Assembly: GCA_036971615.1 (NCBI GenBank)
Contig: JAYKKR010000012.1
Span: forward strand, 1-64,000
DNA length: 64,000 bases
From: Amyloporia xantha
Taxonomy: Eukaryota; Basidiomycota; Agaricomycetes; Polyporales; Adustoporiaceae
Direction of reading: 5' to 3'
The translations under genes were made by a program, and so were the position numbers. Positions within the stretch are counted from its first letter, which is position 1. Every line of letters starts with the position of its first letter. Shown here piece by piece: positions 55,620-64,000 of the stretch. A model generated the notes under the pieces. The model did no database searches. It saw only the letters and a list, made by a program, of their open reading frames with translations, and had not been told where the DNA came from.

Positions 55620-57095
55620 TGTAAGGCTTGGTGCTCCTCCCGCTGTGCGATAAGCACACCTGGAAGGAACAGATCAATGAGTCGAAGGGGAAGGGGAGTG
55701 AAGACGTTCGCAGCGTCTGGCACGGAGGATGAGCAAGAGAGAAAAGAATTGATTGAGCTAGAGACTCGTAGGTATATGGGGGACGCTCTATGTGTGCTAT
55801 CCCAGTCAAGTCGCAGTCGCAGTCCTAAGTACGCAGTAGATATCCCGAATCGCAGTAAAATGGGTCAAGCCGCTTGCTCGCCCTCTCGTAGAAGTAAAAA
55901 CGCAGTGTAGCTCCGCTGAGCAAGAAAACCTGGTCGCGTGAAAATCAAAGTCCCAGTCGCAGCTTGTACCAGATGGTAGATGCCCCTTCCGCCTCGTCCC
56001 CCTTCCTCATATATACCTCGTCCCGCGTGCGCTGCCACGTCACTCTTCCTCCCGCTTCCTCCCGCTACCTCCCGCTGCCTCCCCTCCGACTCTTCCCCTG
56101 ACTTACTTATCCTCCTTCCGCGCGCTCTTCCCTCCCTTCGCCTCACTCGCCATGTCTGAGCCTGCCGAACCCACCGACCCCATCGGTTCCCTCCACGTCC
56201 GCCGCTACCTCCTCCTCGTTGACGTGCTTCGCGCTGAATGCGTTGTTGAGCCTTCATTCCGCCCTTCCGATCCGGCTGCTTGGCTTGCCTGGGCGCACGG
56301 AGTGCGCTGGCTGCTGGTTTGTCCACCTTCTCTTTTACTTCTCTTTCCTTCCCCTCACGTCCCGTCCCGCAGCGCCTTGCCTATGAGGCTCGAGCCCAAG
56401 CCATAGCCGCGGGGAACCTCACGCTCCCTCCGCTCACTGCCTTCGTCACCCTCCGCAAGCTCGTCCACTACATCGACTCGATCTTCCGCTCCTCCCTGAG
56501 CCATCGCGGTGCAGTCCCTTATCCTGGGATCGCCTGGAGCCCCGACGAGGTCCGCTCTAATGCGCAGCGGGACGAAGCTGGCACTCCGCCTCCCCTCCCG
56601 TTGTACACGGAAGAGGCCTTCTGGACCCCTCCCCGCGTCACCGAGGAACGTACCGATGAGGCTTTGGAACGGCTCGAACTTATCGCCCGCCAGTTCTCGG
56701 ACACTTTGGACCGTATGCGTCCCTATCCGCGGGCGTTCGAAGACTTAGAGCACTCGATCCGTGTCGCCGCTCATGCTCTGGGAGGAAGGGGAGGGACGTC
56801 GGGAGGGAGGTCCCTCGCGGGCCCGTACCCCTGCGGAGGAGGATTTCCGTTACCACCGGGAGACTATTTATCGTCCCCCGCGCCACCGCTCGTTCTCTGA
56901 CGTCGGCGGGAAGGGCCCGACGCTCCCATCGACTTGTCGACCGTAGATTAGCGTTCCGTCCTGTAGTCGTTCCGTTCGAATGCCATGCTTGCTTCCGTCA
57001 AGCTTCCTTGTCCCGCGTGATCACCTCTCCTTCGTTCCGCTGTCTCGTCCTGCCCTACCGTCCGTTCATAGGGTAGCGCATACCCATTCCTTACA
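55620..57095 (-). repeat. Gypsy 3' LTR, 1476 bp
   Basis: Begins TGTAAGG and ends CCTTACA (7-bp inverted tips), with a second copy as a solo LTR at 41034-42493. The following 57096-57106 reads GTGGGTAGGGGG on the minus strand, a polypurine tract, which fixes this as the 3' LTR of the minus-strand pol. The LTR is long because it contains a spliced gene on the opposite strand. Confidence 0.87.
56152..56945 (+). pseudogene. LTR-embedded antisense gene (copy in Gypsy 3' LTR, frameshift near end)
   Basis: Same gene as 41968-41169. Exon 1 runs from 56152 to about 56316, ending AWLAWAHGVRWLL; exon 2 starts near 56372 (RLAYEARAQAIAAGNL). The frame is open through EALERLELIARQFSDTLDRM, but near 56790 a small deletion moves it out of phase. 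The original C-terminus is seen in another frame, ending near 56945. Transcription would run opposite to the retroelement. Confidence 0.55.
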
Positions 57096-57408
57096 CCCCC
57101 TACCCACTTAAATTCCGACCGTCCTCGGTCGGTCCGCCGTCCTAATCTCCGAGCAAATCCCCGGGCCTTCAGGTCGTCCGATCATCGCAGATACACGCGA
57201 TCGGGCCGCGATCGCGTTAAGATCGATAGCGCTGGGGCACGCGCCCACCTCGAGGCGCTCCTGCCGCGCATCCCGCTGCTCCCACAGAGGCTGCCAAACG
57301 AGGGAAACGGCACCCGCTTCTTCATCCCTAACGTCCTCTCTTCCCCTCCGACCTCGCCCTTTACCCCCCACTCTCCCTTCCCGACCTCGACCCACTCCCT
57401 CCACCACC

Positions 57409-59159
57409 ATGTCCGTCGACCTCACCAACCCCGCCGCTGCTCGCCGCTCCCTCCCTATCATCGAACAGCGCCTCGACACGCTACGCGGCGCGGAACCAGA
57501 GCTCGGCGACGACCCCTCGCCGCGGGACCTACAGGAGTGGCTACGGTGGGTGAACTCCTTGGGCCAGGCCTGGGTAAGTGGCTCGTTCGCGATTCCCGTC
57601 GCGCCGTCGCTCCCTAACCTTGACGTTCCTGCTAGGTGGCGCTGGCGGCGGCCCATGCAGTGGCCAGCCACGAAACCACGCCGCGCAGTGCCCCGGCCCT
57701 GGAGCTGCAAACCTGGCTCGCAGCCACGCGCGGCCGACTCATGGCCTACCGCGACGAATTTCCCGTCGCGGATCAGTACTACGACTCCCTCCTGCAGCGC
57801 CTTTCTCCCGCCCACAGCGCCACCTTCCTCGCCGGCACTCAAAACTTCACCTGGAATCGCCACTCGCGCACCCTCCATAACCTATGGCCCCCAGCCCCGT
57901 TCCCTCCCACCGACGCCGATACGTCCGCCTCGGGGTCCCGCTACACCTCCCCGTCGGAAACGGATGAAGTAAGTTGCAACGCCTCTTCAGGCGGAAGCGT
58001 GCCGCTAACGCCGTCGACCGTGGAGTTGGACGATGACGAAGGTGAAGATGAAGTAGAACCCTCGTCCGACCTCGCCCCGCCGTCCCCGCCGCCCCCGCGC
58101 ACCGTGGGTGGGAAGAAGCGGCAGACGAAAGGTAGAACGGCCGCCCCGAAACCTCCCAAAGCCCCCCGCCTTTCGATCAAGGTTCCGCCTCGTCCCGCCA
58201 CCGCCACCAAGAAAAACCTCGCTGATCGCCCGAACCGCGATCGGCGGGGTCCCATCGTGTACCTCAACCACCCTCCGTGCGCATACTGCGCCCGAAAGGG
58301 CTATCGCTGCGCAGGAGATGGCACCCGCCGCCATGTTTGCGAGTCGTGCATGATCGCGCGGGCGAAGTGCACCATCCGAGACGATCCCCCCGCTAATCGT
58401 AAGTCCCGCCCCCGCTCTTCCGTCCGCAGGTACACTTCATCGCGCATCCGCAGAGCAAATCGAGTTCGTCGGCCCGCAGTCTGACGAGGACGACGACGAG
58501 CCACCTTACCCTCCCGAATTCCCGCTCACCACCCGGGCCCGTCCTGTCGTCCTCATCCCACCCCGTCCGCGCGCCACCACCATCCGTCCGCCCATCGCGT
58601 CTCCTGCCGCTGCGCCCGCGACGCCCTCACCACGGCCATCCGCACCCCCGCGGCCCACTGAGGAACCCCTGTTCCTACCCATGACGCCCGAGCAGCCGGA
58701 TTCCTTTCCGTGGCAACCCTCCAGCCTCCTACCGGCCTTCTCCCCCCTTCCGCTCCGCTCTTCCCCCGCCCTCATTCGTCGCCCCCGCAACCTCGACCTT
58801 TTGGACGTCGCCGCGGAACCCCGTGCGAGCCGCAGACCGAACTCGAGGAGTGGCTCGTCGCGCGATTAGCGGCGACCACAGAGTTCCTTTTTCAGATGGC
58901 GGATCGAGCCCGGGACCTGGGGTATGCAGAGCAGTTTGGCATCCCCGACTACCCCTCCCGCTCCGAAAGTCCTGCCCCCGATTTTGTCGAAGGGTCCTCG
59001 AGCGGCCCCGCTCCCCATCCGGCTCCTGACAGCGACGACGCCGTGGCTGAGCTCCTGGCTGCTGAGCTCGACTCCCCAACACTCCTGCCACTGTCGCCCA
59101 CCGACGAGGACATGGTAGACCTCACCGGGGCGTCCAAAGGGAAAGGGCGCGAGACGTAG
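57409..59159 (+). CDS. Antisense gene 2 of the Gypsy element, with Zn2Cys6-like cluster
   Basis: Start ATG at 57409 (MSVDLTNPAAARRSLPIIEQ). Exon 1 ends DLQEWLRWVNSLGQAW before a GTAAGT donor, and exon 2 begins VALAAAHAVASHET near 57637. Next come LQTWLAATRGRLMAYRDEFP and an acidic, Pro-rich, basic linker. Near 58278-58372 lies the cluster CAYCARKGYRC then CESCMIARAKC, spaced C-x2-C-x6-C-x9-C-x2-C-x6-C. Further exons encode FVGPQSDEDDDEPPYPPEFP and ELEEWLVARLAATTEFLFQM, ending TGASKGKGRET and a stop at 59159. The exon border near 58780 is unclear. The cysteine pattern is that of fungal Zn(II)2Cys6 DNA-binding domains and equals that of KDZ gene Z. Function is unknown. Confidence 0.6.
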
Positions 59160-59486
59160 CGCGGGCCCCTCCCTCCCTGATTCGCGAAGTGTACGAAATG
59201 TAGCATTATCTCGTAGTCGTAGTACCCGTCAGTCTGTCGTCTGTACCGCTTGTCTTGTATGTACGCGCCGCCGCCCGCCGTTGATCGGCTAGAATCAATG
59301 CATGTCAGTTACTCGTCCCACAGTCCCCGTCCGCCCCGTGTGCCCCTGCCGCGTGTCTCCTCGCGTTCTGCGTAGAAGCCGCCTCGCGGCCAGCGCGTGT
59401 TGCGCCCCTAGGTATAACTACCGCCGCCCGTCCCTGATTTCCCTGAGTTTCTTCCACCTCGCCTCCCTGCCTTCCTGCCCAGCCTC
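59160..59486. promoter_or_regulatory. Spacer between Gypsy antisense genes 2 and 3
   Basis: 327 bp with no coding frame supported. It follows the stop of gene 2 and probably holds its 3' end and the promoter of gene 3. Confidence 0.35.
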
Positions 59487-60286
59487 ATGAGCGCGACGCC
59501 CCCGGTGTTTTCTCCTGAGGAGGCCCGCGAAAGGTACCTGCAAGTCCTCTGTGACACCCCCATCCCCTCCGATCCACCCGCACGCATCGCGTGGGTCCAC
59601 GCCGTAGACACCGCCGAGGTACGTGCTCCCCTTCCGCCCACACCACACTTTGTCCTCAAACTCCCACCTAGGCCATCCTTCATTCCACGCTCCCGGAGGA
59701 CTATGATCCTTCGTCCCCGTCGGAGCCCGTCCCCGGGATCGATGTCCTTGCCCGCCGCGCAGTGGTGGACTCCTTCCGCCTGCGGTACCTCCCGCATCCC
59801 CCGCCGGTCCCTATCCGCCTAACCGCCTTAGAACTCCAAAACGTCCAACTCCAAGCCCGCATCGACCAACTCGAGCCCGCTCTCGCTCAGATCCTTCAAG
59901 TGCAAATGGACCCGCTGCGCTCTGACGTCATTGCCCGCGCCCTCGAGATCCTCGCAGAAGTAGATCACCGTTTGTCTCTCCAAGACACGGCCCTTTCTTC
60001 CGCGCTGGGTACGTCCATGTCCCTTCTTCGTGCCGAGGTCCACGCGCGTGCCCGTGATTCCTCGTCCGCCTTGCGTATCCTCCAAGACCAGGTCGCCCAC
60101 GGATTCGATCGAGCCGCCTTCTCCCTCTCTACCCACAACACCGTCATCCAGTCCCTTCTTCGCCGCGTCCTCGCCCTGGAAGCCCGCCTCCCTTCCCCCG
60201 ACCCTCCTCCCGTACCTTACTCTTCCCCCCCGTCATCGGATCCTTCCTCCCCGCTCGATCCCTCCCCTCCCGTTTCCTCCCCATAA
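59487..60286 (+). CDS. Antisense gene 3 of the Gypsy element, coiled coil
   Basis: Start ATG at 59487 (MSATPPVFSPEEARERYLQV). Exon 1 ends PPARIAWVHAVDTAE before a GTACGT donor. The intron is about 51 bp, and exon 2 starts near 59673 with AILHSTLPEDYDPSS. Then come VVDSFRLRYLPHPPP and a coiled coil from about 59835 to 60180 (LELQNVQLQARIDQLEPALA, VDHRLSLQDTALSSALGTS, STHNTVIQSLLRRVLALEAR). The tail is Pro/Ser-rich and the stop is at 60286. Exon 1 and the intron position match antisense gene 2 and the LTR gene. Its 3' end overlaps the last 70 bp of pol on the opposite strand. Confidence 0.6.
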
Positions 60287-61550
60287 TTCTTTTGCTCACT
60301 GTCCCGACCCACATCTTCCTCCCCCGCTTCCATTTCGTCCAATACCCCTTTTTGCGCTTCTTCCGCTTCCTCGACGATTTTGCGCACGTCTAGTGCAACC
60401 TCTTTTCGCGCCTTATACGGTACCACACGGAAAGCTGCATACCGTAGTCTCGACACCGCTCCCGTTAGTTCCGCGAGTATGTAGGCTCCTCCTTTTGTAC
60501 GCCGTACGACAATCATAGGCCCGAAATACCGGGGTTTTGATTTCCTGCTATGTTCCGTCTCAATCTGTGAGTTCCGCACGAGCACCAGATCCCCCGCCGT
60601 GAACACAAAATCCTTGATTGTCCGCGCGAACCGCCGCTCGAAATCCTTGACTGACGCGTATCGAGCCGCTAGCACCCTCCGCTGTACGTCCCGCAAATCC
60701 TCTGCCCGTTTGAGCAGCTGCCGCCCCCAGATTTCAAGTAGGTCCACATCGCTGATCTCCTTCCGGTCGGGCGGCACCAAGTAAGTAGCTTCCGCCAAGT
60801 CGAAAGGGAAAACTGGCTCGATCCCGTGCGCGATATAGAAAGGCGAGGTGCCCGTCGATTTCTGAATCGTCACCCGTTCCGCCCAAAACACGGCATGCAT
60901 CACCTTAGGCCACCCCTTCTCGTTTCCTCCACAAAGCTTAACCGCCGCTTCCCGTACGTCCCGGTGCCTCCGCTCCACGATCCCGTTCGCCTGTGAGTTG
61001 TACGCGGAGATTCGAATATGGTTGATTTTGTACCGTTCCCGCAAGTGTTCCAACGCCGCGACAAACGGTGTCCCGTTATCCGTAACAATTTCCTCCACTG
61101 CTCCCCACCGACACAGCAGCTCCTCGTAGATGAAGTTCCCAATCGTAACTCCTGTCTCCTTCCGCAGCATCCGCCATTCTGGGTAAGACGACAGGGAACA
61201 ACGCGCTTGGACGATATGCGTGTACCCGTATGCTGTTGGCATGTGCATCGAGTCCATGTGCACCTTCGAAAACAGCCCCCCCGGCATAGGTACCGTCGGT
61301 GGGATGTGGTACTTGTGCGCCTTGCGGAGCTGACACTCATGGCAACTTCCCACATACCATTTTACGTCGTGATCGAGACTAACCCACCAGAATCGTTCGA
61401 GGAGCCGGGCGCGCACCGTGAAGATCCCTTTGTGCCCGAGGGAGTCGTGCGCCTCTTTCATCAGGCCGTACCGCTTCCCTTTCTCCACCACCACCTTGTG
61501 CTTCCCTCCTTTATCTTTCTTCCAGAGCCTCCCCCTTTGACAAAGAACTT
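60217..61550 (-). CDS. Gypsy pol, integrase part
   Basis: The frame opens near 61550 and stops at 60217. The zinc-binding HHCC is visible (AHDSLGH, then CHEC, about 40 residues on). The catalytic triad is D in HMDSMHMP, D in IVTDNGTPF and E in NGIVERRHRD; the last two are separated by 34 residues. A GPY/F-like module follows (KPRYFGPMIVVRRTKGGAYI), then an acidic tail. It would insert the cDNA into the genome. It is one base out of phase with the RT/RNase H frame, which it overlaps; the switch point is near a GGGGG run at about 61545-61555. Confidence 0.85.
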
Positions 61551-64000
61551 GCTGGCGTAACGGACGAACGAGGTGAACTGCCTCTCGTCCATTCCTTCCG
61601 GCCGCCTCGGGTCTCGTAAAAATTCATCTACCTTCCGCACCCTTTCCTCCCGCGCCCCTCCGTTGCTGACCTCTGGGATCTCTACCCCCTCTCCCGCGTC
61701 CAGCGACCACACCATGAGTCCCTCTTCGTCCCTCTTCCTTCCCGGCGTATTCAAGACCTCCATGGTGAACGCGTAGGCCTCGTCAATCCACTCTTCGAAG
61801 TCATCTTCCTCTTCCGGGTCTTCTTCTGCTGCTCCCCGCCGCGAAAGCCCATCCGCCCCCGCATGTCGTTCCCCCGGCACGTGTACCAGCTTGAAGTCGA
61901 ATAGGAGGATCCCAGCGATCCATCTGTTGATAGTGGCGTTTGGTTGGATGTCTGGGTTATTTAGCATCCCCTTAATATATTTGGCGTCGACTTCGACGAC
62001 CAGCTTCTTCACTCCGATAATGTAGATCCGACACGCTCGCAGTGCCCGGAACAACCCAAACAGCTCCAGCTTAGCTTGCGAGTATCGGGATTCGCGTTCG
62101 TTCCACGTTATGGACCCGAACCGGTTTGGCCTTCTCTTCCCGTCCTCCCCTTTCTGTAAGATCACGAACCCCACCCCGATCCACGACGAATCCACCGCCA
62201 GAATTACCTCCCGTTCGGACCCATAGTCAATCGGGACGAGCGCGGGCGAGTTGATTACTGCGTCCTTCAGCTTCCGCATAGCGTCCTCCTGCGCCTCCTC
62301 CCATACGAAGTCGGCTCCCTTCCGAAGCAGGTCGTTGAGTGGGCGCGCCATTTTTCCGAAGTCCTTTACGAACATCCGCACCAGCCCGCAGGTCCCCAAA
62401 AATCCTCGCACGTTTGTTACCGTCTCGCACCGCGGCCAATCCTTGATCTTCTGCACTCGGGACTCCTCCGGGACCCTCCCCTTGTACGTGCATCGGTGCC
62501 CTACCACCACCACCTCTGGAACGCACAAATACGCCTTCTTCCCCGAGAACGTCCCTCCCACGTTCCCGATCCGTTGCAACACCCGATTTACGTTCTGTAG
62601 GTGTTCCCACACGAATCGCCTTATCCCTGGGTTCCCCTCGATTGTCTCATACCCCCCTTCCAGCTCGTACCGGGTCTTTGGCCCTTTAATTGGTACGTCG
62701 TCGATGAACGGAACCGTGACATGCGGAATCTCGTCCTGCAGGATGAAGGTCACGTCCCCATGCATAATTTGCGCAGAATTGGTATACCCCATCGGAATCG
62801 AGGTCAGCCGGAATGCCCCCAGCGGCGTCTGGAACGAGGTGATGTCCCGAGACCGGGCGTCCAGGGTCCGCTGGTCGAAAGCTACGTATAGGTCCAGGAT
62901 CCCATAACATCCCCTTCCCCCAAAGGACTCCGCCAAATGTTCTACCAGTGGGGGAACCGCCGCGTCCTTGATAGCTACGCCGTTTAGGGGTTGTAGATCG
63001 TGCACCAACCGGAGGGACTTCCCGTCTTTCTTTACCACGCAGAACCACCTGGACCGGTACGACGAGTTCGAAGGCTCGTACACCCCCGAGGCGATCTTGT
63101 CCTTGATGATTTGTACGACCTGATCAAAGATTCCCGGCGGGATAGGGATGTTCTTCAGCACCCACGGAACGTGTTCCACCGTCGGGATCATGACCGGGTC
63201 GAAGTATTCGTCCGAGAACCTTCCCTTCTCCGTCTCGTCCCAGGCGAACACCCGCTCGTGCTGTCCCACTAAAAAGTCCACCAACTTCACTTCCTCCGGC
63301 CACAGGAATCCCCCTCCCCCTACGTCCAACGCCTTCCTCCGCTCGTCCGTATAACGCCCCTGCGGGTGGAACTCGGGCGGCCGACGAGGCAGTTCCGGTA
63401 GGTTCCTCAGGGGGTCCCCTGGCGCTCTTCGTACGATTCGAAATTCTTCAGGTAGCGTCGTCGCCACCGGCCTTACCTTGTTCACTACCTTCTTGTAGGC
63501 GTACGCATGTACCACCTCGTCTTCTTCTACCCAGAATCCTTCCTTCCCACTCCTTCCGCTCCCTTCCGGCACTACAAGCCCTCCCTCCCGCGTTAAGTGT
63601 ATCCTCTTCTTCCCTGCTCGCACCACCGGTGGTCGTTCGTTCATCTTGGGTTCGCGCGGCAAATACGAGGAAACAGAAATGCATTGAGACTGAATATCCT
63701 TGCCGATACATGATATGTGCGAATTGTCCAGACGAGATGACGACACCCGGGTGCGATTACCCCTCTCTTCTTCCCCCCGCGCAGTGCTCCTCTCCGCCGA
63801 TTTGCCTGCTCTATCTATCGGGTCGGAAGGGGTATACAGAGAGTATAAACGTACGAGTGCGTCTCCGCGAGCGTTGCCCGCATCCTCGACTATTGAAAAC
63901 CCGCCGCGGATGGCTTCCGTCGACCGTTCCGCGGTTTCGTCGCCACCATCACCCGCTCCCCTGTCTCCGGGTCCGTAAGAGTGATTTGTTGTTCGCCGGA
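61461..64000 (-). CDS. Gypsy pol, reverse transcriptase and RNase H part (open at window edge)
   Basis: A minus-strand frame open from the window edge to 61461. From the first in-frame start-like codon at 63746, the reverse transcriptase covers about residues 200-370 (VKKDGKSLRLVHDLQPLN, ILDLYVAFDQ, TSIPMGYTNS, and FIDD in place of the usual YxDD, near 347-350). RNase H covers about 513-630 (LAVDSSWIGVGFVI, KLELFGLFRALR, VEVDAKYIKGM, and HVPGERHAGADGLSR). It copies element RNA to DNA and degrades the template. The region beyond 63746 is also open and probably belongs to the gag-protease end; no protease motif was recognised. Confidence 0.88.
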   Translation of the reverse strand, partial: RRTTNHSYGPGDRGAGDGGDETAERSTEAIRGGFSIVEDAGNARGDALVRLYSLYTPSDPIDRAGKSAERSTARGEEERGNRTRVSSSRLDNSHISCIGKDIQSQCISVSSYLPREPKMNERPPVVRAGKKRIHLTREGGLVVPEGSGRSGKEGFWVEEDEVVHAYAYKKVVNKVRPVATTLPEEFRIVRRAPGDPLRNLPELPRRPPEFHPQGRYTDERRKALDVGGGGFLWPEEVKLVDFLVGQHERVFAWDETEKGRFSDEYFDPVMIPTVEHVPWVLKNIPIPPGIFDQVVQIIKDKIASGVYEPSNSSYRSRWFCVVKKDGKSLRLVHDLQPLNGVAIKDAAVPPLVEHLAESFGGRGCYGILDLYVAFDQRTLDARSRDITSFQTPLGAFRLTSIPMGYTNSAQIMHGDVTFILQDEIPHVTVPFIDDVPIKGPKTRYELEGGYETIEGNPGIRRFVWEHLQNVNRVLQRIGNVGGTFSGKKAYLCVPEVVVVGHRCTYKGRVPEESRVQKIKDWPRCETVTNVRGFLGTCGLVRMFVKDFGKMARPLNDLLRKGADFVWEEAQEDAMRKLKDAVINSPALVPIDYGSEREVILAVDSSWIGVGFVILQKGEDGKRRPNRFGSITWNERESRYSQAKLELFGLFRALRACRIYIIGVKKLVVEVDAKYIKGMLNNPDIQPNATINRWIAGILLFDFKLVHVPGERHAGADGLSRRGAAEEDPEEEDDFEEWIDEAYAFTMEVLNTPGRKRDEEGLMVWSLDAGEGVEIPEVSNGGAREERVRKVDEFLRDPRRPEGMDERQFTSFVRYASKFFVKGGGSGRKIKEGSTRWWWRKGSGTA

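Larger units (their letters stand above)
55620..64000 (-). mobile_element. Gypsy (Ty3-type) LTR retrotransposon, 3' part, runs off the window
   Basis: Contains a 1476-bp 3' LTR (55620-57095), an adjoining polypurine tract on the minus strand, two antisense spliced genes (57409-60286), and pol in the order reverse transcriptase, RNase H, integrase on the minus strand. That order is typical of Ty3/Gypsy. No chromodomain is seen after the integrase. The gag end and 5' LTR lie beyond 64000. It is inserted in gene H of A'. Confidence 0.88.

Noticed and set aside
1..64000. Ordinary host genes, rRNA or tRNA genes
   Set aside because: Every convincing coding block could be assigned to a transposon gene or a retroelement; no host household family was recognised.

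Overview
The window looks like transposon-packed nuclear DNA of a mushroom-forming basidiomycete (Agaricomycetes). The support is short introns of about 45-60 bp with GT..AG ends, KDZ-superfamily transposases with a CxC2 cysteine cluster, linked TET/JBP-type dioxygenase genes, fungal Zn(II)2Cys6-like clusters, and Gypsy and Copia retroelements. I found no ordinary host gene, rRNA, tRNA or CRISPR array. Almost every base belongs to a mobile element or to a mobile element nested inside another.

Layout. (1) 1-17476: KDZ element A; its left end lies outside the window and its right end is at 17476. (2) 17477-18383: a 907-bp piece of a retrotransposon gag gene, cut on both sides by KDZ ends. (3) 18384 to 55619: a second, nearly identical copy of A in inverse orientation (A'), so that 15127-17476 and 18384-20732 form a 2 x 2.35-kb palindrome. 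A' is split by four insertions: KDZ element B (20733-39113, complete, target duplication GTCGGGG), element D (39705-46654, 15-bp terminal inverted repeats, TA duplication), foldback-like element C (47284-50688), and a Gypsy element beginning at 55620. Element D itself contains a solo LTR of the same Gypsy family (41034-42493, CCGG duplication) and a 1.6-kb gag-only Copia element (44836-46455, TTTAA duplication). (4) 55620-64000: the Gypsy 3' LTR, two antisense spliced genes and the pol gene, running off the right edge.

The central observation is that KDZ elements A and B, which differ strongly in sequence, carry the same six genes in the same order and relative orientation: s (small protein with WW.WP and WW.YP-type motifs), K (CxC2-KDZ transposase), T (TET/JBP-like dioxygenase), H (HMG-box-like plus basic/coiled-coil protein), Z (Zn2Cys6-like plus coiled coil) and X (repeat-rich protein with a short conserved C-terminal helix). 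The order is s- K+ T- H+ Z- X+ in A and the exact mirror image in B. The pairs are alternately divergent and convergent. K would cut and join DNA; T, by family, would oxidise 5-methylcytosine; H and Z look like DNA-binding or scaffold proteins. B is the best-preserved copy; A and A' carry frameshifts and at least one nonsense change.

Both KDZ types also share an end architecture despite different satellite sequences: a TCGGCCGA palindrome about 80 bp from the tip, a second 36 bp further in, then copies every 86-87 bp. Each element is also peppered with its own short word (TCGCG in A, GGCGA/TCGCC in B). The Gypsy element is unusual in carrying three related spliced genes antisense to pol, one of them inside its LTR, and one of them with the same six-cysteine spacing as KDZ gene Z.
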